64,000 bases of DNA from Serratia surfactantfaciens (GTDB lineage Bacteria; Pseudomonadota; Gammaproteobacteria; Enterobacterales; Enterobacteriaceae): assembly GCF_001642805.2 (NCBI RefSeq), contig NZ_CP016948.1:4464001-4528000 (forward strand), given 5' to 3'. Every line of letters begins with the position of its first letter. Position 1 is the first letter of the stretch. A model generated the notes under the pieces. The model searched no databases. It saw only the letters and a list, made by a program, of their open reading frames with translations, and was not told the origin of the DNA. Positions 28,922 through 38,019 of the stretch are shown here, one piece after another. A program made the translations under genes and the position numbers.

Positions 28922-30991
28922 ATGACTCAACAGACTTTCCTGGTGGAAATCGGCACGGAAGAGCTGCCGCCGAAGGCTCTTCGTTCCCTGGCGGAATCTT
29001 TCGCCGCCAACTTCACTGCCGAGCTGGATAACGCCGGCCTGGAACACGGTGAAGTGAGCTGGTTCGCCGCACCGCGCCGCCTGGCGCTGAAAGTGGCCAA
29101 CCTGAGCGCGGCGCAGGCCGATCGCGAAATTGAAAAACGCGGCCCGGCGATCGCTCAAGCGTTCGACGCCGAAGGCAAACCGAGCAAAGCGGCCGAAGGC
29201 TGGGCGCGCGGCTGCGGCATCACCGTCGATCAGGCTGAACGCCTGGTGACCGACAAGGGCGAGTGGTTGATGTACCGCGCCCACGTCAAAGGCCAGTCGG
29301 CGCAGCAACTGCTGGCCGGCATGGTCAGCACCGCGCTCGGCAAGCTGCCGATCCCGAAACTGATGCGCTGGGGCGATTCTGACGTGCAGTTCGTGCGTCC
29401 GGTGCACACCGTCACGATGCTGCTGGGCGCCGATCTGATCCCGGGCACCGTGCTGGGCATCGACTCTGCGCGTACCGTGCGCGGCCACCGCTTCATGGGC
29501 GAAGCCGAGTTTACCCTCGACAACGCCGACCAATACCCGCAGATCTTGCTGGAGCGTGGCAAAGTGGTCGCCGACTATGAAGCGCGTAAAGCGCTCATCA
29601 AGCGCGACGCCGAGCTGGCGGCGCAGAAGATTGGCGGCAAGGCCGATCTGAGCGACAGCCTGCTGGAAGAAGTGGCCTCGCTGGTGGAATGGCCGGTGGT
29701 GCTGACCGCCAAATTCGAAGAGAAATTCCTGGCGGTGCCGGCGGAAGCGCTGGTGTACACCATGAAGGGCGATCAGAAGTATTTCCCGGTGTACGACGCC
29801 GCGGGCAAACTGCTGCCGAACTTTATCTTCGTGGCCAACATCGAGTCGAAAGACCCGCAGCAGATCATCTCCGGTAACGAGAAGGTGGTGCGTCCGCGTC
29901 TGGCCGACGCCGAGTTCTTCTTCAACACCGACCGCAAGAAACGTCTGGAAGACAATCTGCCGCGCCTGGAAACCGTGCTGTTCCAACAGCAGTTGGGCAC
30001 CCTGCGCGACAAGACCGATCGCATTCAGGCGCTGGCGGGCTGGGTTGCCGGCCAGATCGGCGCCGACGTCAACCACGCCACCCGTGCGGGCCTGCTGTCG
30101 AAGTGCGACCTGATGACCAACATGGTGTTCGAATTCACCGACACCCAGGGCGTGATGGGCATGCACTACGCGCGCCACGACGGTGAGGCGGAAGACGTCG
30201 CCGTTGCGCTGAACGAGCAGTATCAGCCGCGCTACGCCGGTGATGCGCTGCCGCAGTCGCTGGTGGCTTGTTCACTGGCGATCGCCGACAAGATGGACAC
30301 CCTGGCCGGCATCTTCGGCATCGGGCAGCATCCGAAAGGCGATAAAGACCCGTTCGCGCTGCGCCGCGCCGCGCTGGGCGTGCTGCGCATCATCGTCGAG
30401 AAAAACCTGCCGCTGGATCTGCAGACTCTGACCGAAGAGGCCGTGCGCCTGTACGGCAGCAAGCTGACCAACGCCAAAGTGGTCGATGAGGTGGTGGAAT
30501 TCATGCTGGGCCGCTTCCGCGCCTGGTATCAGGAAGAAGGCCACGCGGTCGATACCATTCAGGCGGTGCTGGCGCGCCGTCCGACCAAGCCGGCCGACTT
30601 CGACGCACGCGTCAAGGCGGTATCCCACTTCCGCACGCTGGACGAAGCGGCGGCGTTGGCTGCGGCCAACAAACGCGTCTCCAACATCCTGGCCAAATCT
30701 ACCGAAACGCTGAACGACAGCGTGCGCGCCTCGGTGCTGAAGGACGCGGCGGAGATCCAGTTGGCGACCCACCTGGTGGTGCTGCGCGACAAGCTGCAGC
30801 CGTACTTCGCGGCGGGCAACTACCAGGAAGCGCTGGTGGAACTGGCTGCGCTGCGTGAGCCGGTGGATGCGTTCTTCGACAACGTGATGGTAATGGCGGA
30901 CGATGCGGAAGTGCGCGTGAATCGTCTGACGCTGCTGAGCAAACTGCGAGAACTGTTCCTGCAGGTGGCGGATATCTCCGTACTGCAGTAA
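28922..30991 (+). CDS. glyS: Glycyl-tRNA synthetase beta subunit
   Basis: The beta subunit, which recognises tRNA-Gly. It has 689 residues, the E. coli length. The start [20 protein letters not shown] is diagnostic; the central part carries an HD-like region and B3/B4-like folds, and the C-terminus has an anticodon-binding domain ([18 protein letters not shown]). It is coupled to glyQ with a 9-bp gap containing AGAGGCAGCC. Confidence 0.98.
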   Translation: MTQQTFLVEIGTEELPPKALRSLAESFAANFTAELDNAGLEHGEVSWFAAPRRLALKVANLSAAQADREIEKRGPAIAQAFDAEGKPSKAAEGWARGCGITVDQAERLVTDKGEWLMYRAHVKGQSAQQLLAGMVSTALGKLPIPKLMRWGDSDVQFVRPVHTVTMLLGADLIPGTVLGIDSARTVRGHRFMGEAEFTLDNADQYPQILLERGKVVADYEARKALIKRDAELAAQKIGGKADLSDSLLEEVASLVEWPVVLTAKFEEKFLAVPAEALVYTMKGDQKYFPVYDAAGKLLPNFIFVANIESKDPQQIISGNEKVVRPRLADAEFFFNTDRKKRLEDNLPRLETVLFQQQLGTLRDKTDRIQALAGWVAGQIGADVNHATRAGLLSKCDLMTNMVFEFTDTQGVMGMHYARHDGEAEDVAVALNEQYQPRYAGDALPQSLVACSLAIADKMDTLAGIFGIGQHPKGDKDPFALRRAALGVLRIIVEKNLPLDLQTLTEEAVRLYGSKLTNAKVVDEVVEFMLGRFRAWYQEEGHAVDTIQAVLARRPTKPADFDARVKAVSHFRTLDEAAALAAANKRVSNILAKSTETLNDSVRASVLKDAAEIQLATHLVVLRDKLQPYFAAGNYQEALVELAALREPVDAFFDNVMVMADDAEVRVNRLTLLSKLRELFLQVADISVLQ

Positions 30992-31007
30992 ACGGCTCTG
31001 TGCTGTG

Positions 31008-31034
31008 AAAAGGCGCCTGCGGGCGCCTTTTTTA
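31008..31034 (+). terminator. Intrinsic terminator after glyS
   Basis: AAAAGGCGCC and GGCGCCTTTT flank a TGCG loop and run into T6, 17 bp after the glyS stop. On the minus strand the A4 gives a weaker U tract that may also end the fic transcript. Confidence 0.9.
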
Positions 31035-32036
31035 TGGCTGGCGTAACTGTTTGATACCGGCTGCGGTCAAGCGATAGCGTTGTAAACGGCTCTTGGGCTT
31101 ATCCGGTAGCGTCATTTCAATCCAACCGGCATTCAAGGCCGGTTGGAGATAGCGTTCGCGGAAAGATTTTCGATCCTGCAACTGTAGAACATTCTGGAGT
31201 GCTTCTCGCGACATCTCACCTTGCAGCGTCGCCAGCAAGTCAGCGACTTGGGGGGTGACTTGGGGGGTGACTTGGGGGGTAATACTCAGCTCAAGCGCTT
31301 TTAGAATCATTTCCAGCATGAATTCAACGAAGGGTGAACAATCGGTTTTTTGGTTGCTGGCATTCAGCGCTTGGTAATATCCGGACTGGTTATCATGCAC
31401 CAGGCTCTCAACCGGCACGTTGGCGAACAACGGATCCCAGCGTGACAAAATCAGCGTTTGCCACAACCGTCCCATGCGGCCGTTTCCATCGGCAAACGGG
31501 TGGATGAATTCGAATTCATAGTGAAATACGCAGCTGCCGATCAGCGGTGGCAGATCGGTTTGTTGCAGCCAGATGAGCAGTTGGCGGATCAGCAACGGTA
31601 CGCGTTCCGCCGGGGGAGCCATATGGATCACGACGTTGCCGTTCATCACGCCGACGCCGCTCTGACGATAGCGGCCGGCATCAGGTAGCAAGCTGTTCAT
31701 CAGCATCCCATGTGCGGCAAGCAGATGGCGTTCATTTTCGGGATGCCAATGATTCAGGTTGGTATAGCAATGGATGGCATTCATCGCTTCCTGAACGTCT
31801 CGCGGAGGGGCGATGACGCGTTTACCTGCGATGATAGCGGTGATCTGCTCTTCGCTCAGGGTATTGCCTTCGATCGCCAACGAACCTTGAATGGTGCGGA
31901 TCCGATTGATGCGCCTTAGCTGCAACGCATGCTCTTGTTCCGCTTGCATTGTCAAATGGGCCAACGCTGCCCCTACGTCTGTCGCCAGATGCAGAATGGA
32001 GGGGGTGATGGTCAACGGCGGTTGATAAGAGGACAT
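31032..32036 (-). CDS. Fic-domain protein with N-terminal inhibitory helix (class II)
   Basis: A 334-residue Fic protein, of a family that mostly AMPylates protein targets. The active-site motif HPFADGNGRMGR starts at His179. The N-terminal autoinhibitory motif SLAIEGN (residues 52-58) matches (S/T)xxxE(G/N), making it a class II Fic regulated in cis, so no separate antitoxin is expected. The C-terminus is a winged-helix-like domain (SREALQNVLQLQDRKSFRERYLQPALNAGWIEMT) preceded by three tandem TPQV units. Start at 32036 chosen because an inverted repeat lies just upstream; an ATG at 32078 would run through that repeat. Neither start has a strong ribosome site. Confidence 0.9.
   Translation of the reverse strand: MSSYQPPLTITPSILHLATDVGAALAHLTMQAEQEHALQLRRINRIRTIQGSLAIEGNTLSEEQITAIIAGKRVIAPPRDVQEAMNAIHCYTNLNHWHPENERHLLAAHGMLMNSLLPDAGRYRQSGVGVMNGNVVIHMAPPAERVPLLIRQLLIWLQQTDLPPLIGSCVFHYEFEFIHPFADGNGRMGRLWQTLILSRWDPLFANVPVESLVHDNQSGYYQALNASNQKTDCSPFVEFMLEMILKALELSITPQVTPQVTPQVADLLATLQGEMSREALQNVLQLQDRKSFRERYLQPALNAGWIEMTLPDKPKSRLQRYRLTAAGIKQLRQP
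31246..31281 (-). repeat. Three tandem 12-bp units inside fic encoding TPQV
   Basis: Units 31246-31257, 31258-31269 and 31270-31281 share ACTTGGGGGGT. Each encodes Thr-Pro-Gln-Val between the Fic core and the winged-helix domain. Unit number can change without frameshift. Confidence 0.85.
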
Positions 32037-32069
32037 GAGCAAGTTGGCCCGGCGATAAACGTTGGAAAA

Positions 32070-32093
32070 GTGTACCATGCGTACGTGGTACAC
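32070..32093. promoter_or_regulatory. 24-bp inverted repeat upstream of fic
   Basis: GTGTACCA (32070-32077) and TGGTACAC (32086-32093) are perfect inverted arms separated by 8 bp. The dyad lies 34-57 bp upstream of the chosen fic start, where an operator would be expected. Confidence 0.55.
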
Positions 32094-32244
32094 GCAGTAC
32101 GCCGTTTTTAACCAGACAATGTTCACCGCAAGCGGAATCGCGTATCGGAACGCCGCCAGTTGATCTATTCTTATAGGCGCACGGAGTGCAGAAAAAGGGG
32201 CGGAGTCCAATGAAAAAGCAGGTTTATAACAGGAGTTATGTCAC

Positions 32245-32964
32245 ATGGCGGTAGGGATCCAGAGCAGAGTTTTCGCGCGTTGGTTGGCACCGGTATTGGC
32301 ATTGTTGGTGGTCATGCAATTGACCGCCTGCGGCGATAAAGAGCCGGAACAGCGCAAAGCATTCATTGATTACTTACAGAATACCGTGATGCGCAGCGGG
32401 GCGAACATCCCCACGCTGAGCGAAGACCAGAAACAGAAGTTCGGCAACTATGCCGGCGATTACGCGATTTTGGTCGGTTTTTCCCAGCAGTTGTCCAAAT
32501 CGGTCGGCGCCAGCCTGACGCCGGCGCTGGACCAGATTAACCAGATCCGCACCGCGCAGGACTACCTGAACAAACGCGACGCGCTGCAGCAATCGGTCGG
32601 AGCATTGAACCTGCTGGGCCAGCAGATCCAGTCCGCCAAATCGCAGGCGGATACCGCCCGTGCGGCGCTGAAGCAGCCCGACGATCTGAAGGCGGTGTAC
32701 AACCAGGCCTATGACAAGATCGTCACCGCGCCGGCCAACGCCCTGATGCCGGCGATCCCGACCACCGCCAGCTTCGTGCAGGATCTGGTGCAGGTTGGCG
32801 ATTTCCTGCAGAGCCAGGGCAATCAGGTCAGCTTTAACAACAACGGCGTGCAGTTCCGCACCGCGCAACAGGTGGCGCAATACAACACCATGATGTCGAA
32901 TCTGGTGGCTAAACAGCAGAACCTGGTGAACGCGCAGAAAACCATTCAAAGCGTGACGCAATAA
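32245..32964 (+). CDS. yiaF: DUF3053 lipoprotein YiaF
   Basis: A 239-residue lipoprotein matching E. coli YiaF (236). The signal ends in the lipobox LTAC, with Gly-Asp after the Cys; Asp at +2 predicts retention in the inner membrane. The mature part is helical and Gln-rich. Function is unknown. In E. coli it lies beside ghrB; here glyQS and fic separate it from the kgu operon. Confidence 0.92.
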   Translation: MAVGIQSRVFARWLAPVLALLVVMQLTACGDKEPEQRKAFIDYLQNTVMRSGANIPTLSEDQKQKFGNYAGDYAILVGFSQQLSKSVGASLTPALDQINQIRTAQDYLNKRDALQQSVGALNLLGQQIQSAKSQADTARAALKQPDDLKAVYNQAYDKIVTAPANALMPAIPTTASFVQDLVQVGDFLQSQGNQVSFNNNGVQFRTAQQVAQYNTMMSNLVAKQQNLVNAQKTIQSVTQ

Positions 32965-32983
32965 CGCCCCCGCGCACGAGAGA

Positions 32984-33012
32984 CAGGCCGGCATTGCCGG
33001 CCTGTTTTATTT
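32984..33012 (+). terminator. Intrinsic terminator after yiaF
   Basis: CAGGCCGGC (32984-32992) pairs with GCCGGCCTG (32996-33004) around ATT, followed by TTTTATTT. Confidence 0.9.
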
Positions 33013-33199
33013 CCCCCCTCAGCGTTTCCAATAACTTGCTGGCTTATTGCGCAGGCTTCTGTACTACACTTCAATTAATCCATTCATTAGGCAATGTAGT
33101 TTTCTTTCACTCATCACTTCGCTAGTTCCCGGCGGGATGAGTGCTCACAGGGAAGATCAAACAGCGCGTTGTTATCGGGCGCGGCGGTCAAAAATAAAT

Positions 33200-33215
33200 T
33201 GTGATGTTTGTCACA
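33200..33215. promoter_or_regulatory. CRP site 1 upstream of mtlA
   Basis: TGTGA-TGTTTG-TCACA, a perfect match to TGTGA-N6-TCACA with symmetric AT flanks. Confidence 0.9.
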
Positions 33216-33243
33216 ATTTAAAAACAAAACACCAAGTTAAAAA

Positions 33244-33259
33244 TGTGATGCGCATCACT
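33244..33259. promoter_or_regulatory. CRP site 2 upstream of mtlA
   Basis: TGTGA-TGCGCA-TCACT, one mismatch from consensus. Confidence 0.82.
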
Positions 33260-33316
33260 TTATTGCGGGTTTTAAGGCGATTTCTTTCTCACTGTGCTTT
33301 TCTTACACGCCATAAT

Positions 33317-33332
33317 TGTGATCGGCATCACT
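33317..33332. promoter_or_regulatory. CRP site 3 upstream of mtlA
   Basis: TGTGA-TCGGCA-TCACT, one mismatch from consensus. Confidence 0.82.
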
Positions 33333-33360
33333 ATAAGTGGTGGTTTGTTGGGGTGTTATA

Positions 33361-33376
33361 TGTGATTTGTATCACA
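33361..33376. promoter_or_regulatory. CRP site 4, promoter-proximal, upstream of mtlA
   Basis: TGTGA-TTTGTA-TCACA, a perfect match. It is centred near -58 from a start expected around 33426, with TAGAGT (33414-33419) as a possible -10 and no good -35, as in a CRP-dependent promoter. Confidence 0.87.
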
Positions 33377-33508
33377 AAAAATTCGTGAAGTTCGCGTGAC
33401 AAAAACAGCGTGATAGAGTCCGTTTCGCATACAGCGGCAACACGGCTGGATCGTCACAACAATAATCACGCGCTCTATTGTCAGCGCGTAACAATAGGGG
33501 TGTGTTTT

Positions 33509-35422
33509 ATGTTTTCACCAGACATCAAGGTTAAAGTGCAAAACTTTGGCCGCTTCCTGAGCAACATGGTGATGCCCAACATCGGCGCCTTTATCGCCTG
33601 GGGGATTATCACCGCACTGTTCATTCCAACCGGCTGGCTGCCGAATGAAACCTTAGCCAAGCTGGTCGGCCCGATGATCACCTACCTGCTGCCGTTGCTG
33701 ATCGGCTACACCGGCGGGCGACTGGTAGGCGGCGATCGCGGCGGCGTAGTCGGCGCCATCACCACCATGGGCGTCATCGTCGGCGCCGACATGCCGATGT
33801 TCCTCGGCGCGATGATCGCCGGCCCGCTGGGCGGCTGGGCTATCAAGCACTTCGACCGCTGGGTGGACGGCAAGATCAAAAGCGGCTTTGAAATGCTGGT
33901 GAACAACTTCTCCGCCGGCATCATCGGCATGTTGCTGGCGATCCTGGCCTTCCTGGGCATCGGGCCGCTGGTGGAGGTGCTCTCCAAACTGCTGGCGGCG
34001 GGTGTGCACGTGATGGTGACGAACAACCTGCTGCCGTTGGCGTCCATCTTCGTTGAACCGGCGAAAATCCTGTTCCTGAACAACGCCATCAACCACGGCA
34101 TCTTCTCGCCGCTGGGCATTCAGCAGGCCACGGAAGCCGGCAAGTCGGTGTTCTTCCTGATTGAAGCCAACCCAGGCCCGGGCATGGGCGTGCTGATGGC
34201 CTACATGTTCTTCGGCCGCGGCAGCGCCAAGCAATCCGCCGGCGGTGCAGCGATCATTCACTTCCTGGGCGGCATCCACGAAATCTACTTCCCGTACGTG
34301 CTGATGAACCCACGTCTGCTGCTGGCGGTGATCCTGGGCGGCATGACCGGCGTCTTTACCCTGACGATGCTGAACGGTGGCCTGGTGTCTCCGGCTTCCC
34401 CTGGGTCGATTCTGGCGGTGCTGGCGATGACCCCGAAAGGCGCCTATTTCGCCAACATTGCAGCGGTGTTCGCAGCCTTTGCCGTCTCCTTCGTGGTGTC
34501 CGCTTTCCTGCTGAAAACCTCCAAGGTGAAAGAGGATGACGATCTGGAAGCCGCGACCCGTCGCGTGCAAGAGATGAAATCGCAGTCCAAGGGCGGCGCG
34601 GCAGCGCCGGCGGCGGTCGATGGCGATCTGAGCACCGTGCGCAAAATCATCGTCGCCTGCGATGCGGGCATGGGCTCCAGCGCCATGGGCGCCGGGGTGC
34701 TGCGCAAGAAAGTGGCCGACGCCGGGCTGAAGAACATCTCGGTGACCAACAGCGCCATCAACAGTCTGCCGGACGATGTGGACCTGGTGATCACCCACCG
34801 CGATCTGACAGAACGCGCGATGCGCCATGCGCCGCAGGCCCAGCACATTTCACTGACCAACTTCCTCGACAGCAAGCTGTATGGCGATCTGGTCGAGCGT
34901 TTGCTGGCGGTGAATACCGCTGCCGCAGCGGCCCCGCAGAGCGGCGCGCACGCGGCTGCAGAGGCCGGCGAACAGGGGCTGTTCAAGCTAAGCGAGAGCA
35001 ACGTGTTCCTCAACCTGCAGGCCAGCGACAAAGAGCAGGCGATCCGTTTCGCCGGCGAGCAGCTGGTGAAGGGCGGCTACGTTGAGCCGGAATACGTGCC
35101 GGCGATGCTGGAGCGCGAAAAGCTCACGTCCACCTACCTGGGCGAGTCGATCGCCGTGCCGCACGGCACCATCGAGGCTAAAGACCGGGTGCTGCGTACC
35201 GGCGTGGTGTTCTGCCAATACCCGCAGGGCGTGCGCTTCGGCGATGAAGAGGACGAAGTGGCGCGCCTGGTGATCGGCATTGCCGCGCGCAACAACGAGC
35301 ATATCCAGGTGATCACCAGCCTGACCAACGCGCTGGATGACGAGAGCGTGATCGAGCGGCTGGCTAATACCACCAGCGTCCAGGAAGTGCTGGACCTGCT
35401 CGGCGGCAAAAAAGCCGGATAA
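33509..35422 (+). CDS. mtlA: PTS mannitol-specific transporter EIICBA
   Basis: MtlA imports and phosphorylates mannitol to mannitol-1-phosphate. It has 637 residues, the E. coli length. The membrane IIC domain covers about residues 1-340 (MVMPNIGAFIAWG; GGIHEIYFPYVLM holds the family's key substrate motif). The IIB domain has Cys384 in IVACDAGMGSSAMGAG, and the IIA domain has the phosphorylated His552 in AVPHGTIEAKD. The ATG at 33509 gives MFSPDIKVKVQNFGRF; upstream in-frame codons lie inside the promoter region. It is the first gene of mtlA-mtlD-mtlR, activated by CRP. Confidence 0.98.
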   Translation: MFSPDIKVKVQNFGRFLSNMVMPNIGAFIAWGIITALFIPTGWLPNETLAKLVGPMITYLLPLLIGYTGGRLVGGDRGGVVGAITTMGVIVGADMPMFLGAMIAGPLGGWAIKHFDRWVDGKIKSGFEMLVNNFSAGIIGMLLAILAFLGIGPLVEVLSKLLAAGVHVMVTNNLLPLASIFVEPAKILFLNNAINHGIFSPLGIQQATEAGKSVFFLIEANPGPGMGVLMAYMFFGRGSAKQSAGGAAIIHFLGGIHEIYFPYVLMNPRLLLAVILGGMTGVFTLTMLNGGLVSPASPGSILAVLAMTPKGAYFANIAAVFAAFAVSFVVSAFLLKTSKVKEDDDLEAATRRVQEMKSQSKGGAAAPAAVDGDLSTVRKIIVACDAGMGSSAMGAGVLRKKVADAGLKNISVTNSAINSLPDDVDLVITHRDLTERAMRHAPQAQHISLTNFLDSKLYGDLVERLLAVNTAAAAAPQSGAHAAAEAGEQGLFKLSESNVFLNLQASDKEQAIRFAGEQLVKGGYVEPEYVPAMLEREKLTSTYLGESIAVPHGTIEAKDRVLRTGVVFCQYPQGVRFGDEEDEVARLVIGIAARNNEHIQVITSLTNALDDESVIERLANTTSVQEVLDLLGGKKAG

Positions 35423-35435
35423 CAGAATCATTTTA

Positions 35436-35459
35436 AAGGGTGCAGCTTGCTGCACCCTT
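35436..35459 (+). other. mtlA-mtlD intercistronic hairpin
   Basis: AAGGGTGCAG and CTGCACCCTT form a perfect 10-bp stem with a CTTG loop in the 58-bp gap. Without a T tract it is more likely an mRNA processing or stability element than a terminator. Confidence 0.6.
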
Positions 35460-35480
35460 CGACATTAAGAAGGTAGAGTT

Positions 35481-36626
35481 ATGAAAGCATTACATTTTGG
35501 CGCAGGGAACATCGGCCGCGGTTTTATCGGCAAGCTGCTGGCGGACGCGGGCGTTGAGCTGACCTTCGCCGACGTCAATCAAACGGTGCTGGATCTGCTG
35601 AACAGCCGTAAAAGCTACCAGGTGCACGTGGTGGGCGAACAAGAGCGCGTAGAGAGCGTCAACAACGTCAGCGCCGTCAACAGCGGCAGCGAAGCCGCGG
35701 TAGCGCTGATCGCCGAGGCGGATCTGGTGACCACCGCCGTGGGCCCGCAAATTCTCGCCAAAATCGCCGGCACGATCGCCAAAGGGTTGGTGTTGCGCCA
35801 TCAGCAGGGCAATGCGCAGCCGCTGAACATCATCGCCTGTGAGAACATGGTGCGCGGCACCAGCCAGCTGAAGCAGCACGTGTTTGCCGCGCTGCCGCAG
35901 GACGAGCAAGCATGGGTTGAGCAGCACGTCGGCTTCGTCGATTCGGCGGTCGACCGCATCGTGCCGCCGGCGGACAGCAGCGATCCGCTGGAAGTCACAG
36001 TGGAAACCTTTAGCGAATGGATCGTCGACCAGACGCAGTTTAAAGGCCAGCCTCCGGCGATCGCCGGCATGGAGCTGACCGATAACCTGATGGCTTTCGT
36101 CGAGCGCAAGCTGTTCACCCTCAACACCGGTCACGCCATCACCGCCTATCTCGGCCAGCTGGCTGGGTTGCAAACCATTCGCGACGCCATTCTTGACCCG
36201 GCGATCCGCCGCGTGGTGAAAGGGGCGATGGAAGAGAGCGGCGCGGTGCTGATCAAGCGCTATGGCTTTGACGCCGATAAGCACGCCGCCTACATCAATA
36301 AAATCCTCGGCCGCTTTGAAAACCCGTATCTGCATGACGACGTCGAGCGCGTAGGGCGCCAGCCGCTGCGCAAACTGAGCGCTGGCGATCGCCTGATCAA
36401 GCCGTTGCTGGGCACGCTGGAATATGGCCTGCCGCACGCCAACCTGATCCAGGGCATCGCCGCCGCCATGAGTTACCGCAGCGAACAGGATCCGCAGGCG
36501 CTGGAATTGGCGGAACTGCTGAGCACCCTGGGGCCGAAAGCCGCGCTGGCGCAAATTTCCGGCTTGCCGGCGGAAAGCGAGGTTGTAGAACAGGCCGTTG
36601 CTGTGTATAACGCCATGCACAAGTAG
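35481..36626 (+). CDS. mtlD: Mannitol-1-phosphate 5-dehydrogenase
   Basis: MtlD oxidises mannitol-1-phosphate to fructose-6-phosphate with NAD+. It has 381 residues (E. coli 382). The NAD-binding loop [17 protein letters not shown] is N-terminal, the substrate/catalytic region lies around [18 protein letters not shown], and the C-terminal helical domain follows. AAGAAGGTAGAG precedes the ATG. The gene is intact. Confidence 0.98.
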   Translation: MKALHFGAGNIGRGFIGKLLADAGVELTFADVNQTVLDLLNSRKSYQVHVVGEQERVESVNNVSAVNSGSEAAVALIAEADLVTTAVGPQILAKIAGTIAKGLVLRHQQGNAQPLNIIACENMVRGTSQLKQHVFAALPQDEQAWVEQHVGFVDSAVDRIVPPADSSDPLEVTVETFSEWIVDQTQFKGQPPAIAGMELTDNLMAFVERKLFTLNTGHAITAYLGQLAGLQTIRDAILDPAIRRVVKGAMEESGAVLIKRYGFDADKHAAYINKILGRFENPYLHDDVERVGRQPLRKLSAGDRLIKPLLGTLEYGLPHANLIQGIAAAMSYRSEQDPQALELAELLSTLGPKAALAQISGLPAESEVVEQAVAVYNAMHK

Positions 36627-36633
36627 ATCCGTG

Positions 36634-37272
36634 ATGATGAACACCCGAGCGCAGCTTGCTGCGCTCCTGCAACCCGAGTTCGGCATCGACGGCCCTCCCC
36701 ACGCCTTTCGAAAAGCGACGATGGAAGAAGCACAGGCATTTGAAAACCAGGTTCTGGAAAAGCTGAACGCGGGCAAAACGGTGCGCAGCTTCCTGATCGC
36801 GGCGGTAGAGCTGCTGGCGGAAGCGCTCAACGTGCTGGTGGTGCAGGTATTTCGCAAGGACGACTACGCGGTGAAATATGCCGTCGAACCGCTATTGTCC
36901 GGCAGCGGCCCGTTGGGGGAGCTGTCGGTGCGCCTGAAGCTGATGTACGGGCTGGGGGTGATTTCCCGCCACGAATATGAAGACGCCGAGCTGCTGATGG
37001 CGATGCGGGAAGAGCTGAACCATGACGGTTCGGAATACCGCTTCGTTGACGACGAAATCCTCGGACCGTTCGGCGAGCTGCACTGCGTGGCTGCGCTGCC
37101 GCCGGTGCCGACCTTCCTGCAGCCGGGTGAGGCGGATGAAGCGCTGATCGCCATGCAGCGCCAGCGCTATCAGCAGATGGTGCGCTCCACCATGGTGCTG
37201 TCCATTACCGATCTGATCGCCGGTATCGGCGCCAAACAACCCTCCCGGCTTTCTCCTCTCGGCCGCGGCTAA
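36634..37272 (+). CDS. mtlR: Mannitol operon repressor MtlR
   Basis: MtlR represses mtlA in the absence of mannitol; it is a helical protein without a classical helix-turn-helix. It has 212 residues against 195 in E. coli. The core TMEEAQAFENQVLEKLNAGKTVRSFLIAAVELL and DDEILGPFGELHCVAALPP is strongly conserved; the extra length is at the N-terminus and in a C-terminal tail. ATGATG gives two possible starts (36634, 36637). It lies 7 bp after mtlD. Its TAA overlaps the stop of the converging LysE gene. Confidence 0.95.
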   Translation: MMNTRAQLAALLQPEFGIDGPPHAFRKATMEEAQAFENQVLEKLNAGKTVRSFLIAAVELLAEALNVLVVQVFRKDDYAVKYAVEPLLSGSGPLGELSVRLKLMYGLGVISRHEYEDAELLMAMREELNHDGSEYRFVDDEILGPFGELHCVAALPPVPTFLQPGEADEALIAMQRQRYQQMVRSTMVLSITDLIAGIGAKQPSRLSPLGRG

Positions 37273-37877
37273 GCAAAGGCCGCGCGCCACTCGTCGAACA
37301 GCAACCACAGCGCGGTGGCGGCCATCAGGCCTGACATCGCGCCGTTGAACACCCGCAGTTTCCAGGTGACCCGCAGCGCGTTGCGCAACCGATCGCCCAG
37401 CACCGCCCACAGCAGCACGCAAGGCAAGTTCAGCAGCGCGAAACCGGCGATGACCGACAGCGTATGGACAAAGGTGGCGCCTTCGCGCGGGGTGAACAGG
37501 ATCGCCACGTTGATCACCATCAGCCAGGCCTTGGGATTGACCGCCTGAAACAGCGCGCCGTTGAGCAGGCTCATCGGCTGCGCCTGCTCTTTGGCGTCCG
37601 GCGAGGCGGCCTGGAATAGTTTCCACGACAGCCACAGCAGGTAGGCGCAGCCGATCACCGCCAGCGGGAAGCGGATGACGCCGGCCCAGCTCAACGCCAG
37701 CGCCAGCAGCGGGATAATGATCGCCAGCTGCACCGCGCAGCCGACGCAGATGCCGAACAGCATCGGCAGGGTGCGGCGCAGGCCGAAGTTGACGCCCGAC
37801 GAGGCCAGCAGCAGGTTGTTGGGGCCGGGGGTGATCGACATGACGGTGACGTAGCTGACAAAGGCGGAGTCCAGCAT
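37269..37877 (-). CDS. LysE/RhtB-family amino-acid exporter
   Basis: A 202-residue inner-membrane exporter with about six hydrophobic segments. The family signature SITPGPNNLLLASSGVNFG is near the N-terminus, followed by GICVGCAVQL and NPKAWLMVINVA. Family members export amino acids such as lysine, threonine or homoserine; the substrate here is unknown. The ATG at 37877 is chosen by the family start MLDSAFVSYVTVMS. It is divergent from a MocR regulator with an operator-like dyad between, so the two are probably linked. Confidence 0.9.
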   Translation of the reverse strand: MLDSAFVSYVTVMSITPGPNNLLLASSGVNFGLRRTLPMLFGICVGCAVQLAIIIPLLALALSWAGVIRFPLAVIGCAYLLWLSWKLFQAASPDAKEQAQPMSLLNGALFQAVNPKAWLMVINVAILFTPREGATFVHTLSVIAGFALLNLPCVLLWAVLGDRLRNALRVTWKLRVFNGAMSGLMAATALWLLFDEWRAAFA

Positions 37878-37969
37878 GGCAGGTTCCTTGAAAATGACGG
37901 TGATAACGAGAGGATCAGCATAATCGCTGCGATGGGATGGTGACAGAATCACAAATCGTATATTGTCAT

Positions 37970-38000
37970 GGTTACAGTTGTACGAAATGTAAACTGTACC
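37970..38000. promoter_or_regulatory. Operator-like dyad between LysE exporter and MocR regulator
   Basis: GGTTACAGTTGTAC (37970-37983) and GTAAACTGTACC (37989-38000) are imperfect inverted copies around a conserved ACAGTT core. The dyad sits 20-50 bp upstream of the regulator start and about 100 bp from the exporter start. Confidence 0.55.
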
Positions 38001-38019
38001 CATTGCCTGGAGAGAAACT

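Noticed and set aside
28112..30178. 688-codon open frame antisense to glyQ-glyS
   Set aside because: Shadow of the synthetase genes, with no motif and no ribosome site.
31246..31281. Tandem repeat as a CRISPR or mobile-element trace
   Set aside because: The units are 12 bp, contiguous and coding (TPQV), without spacers.
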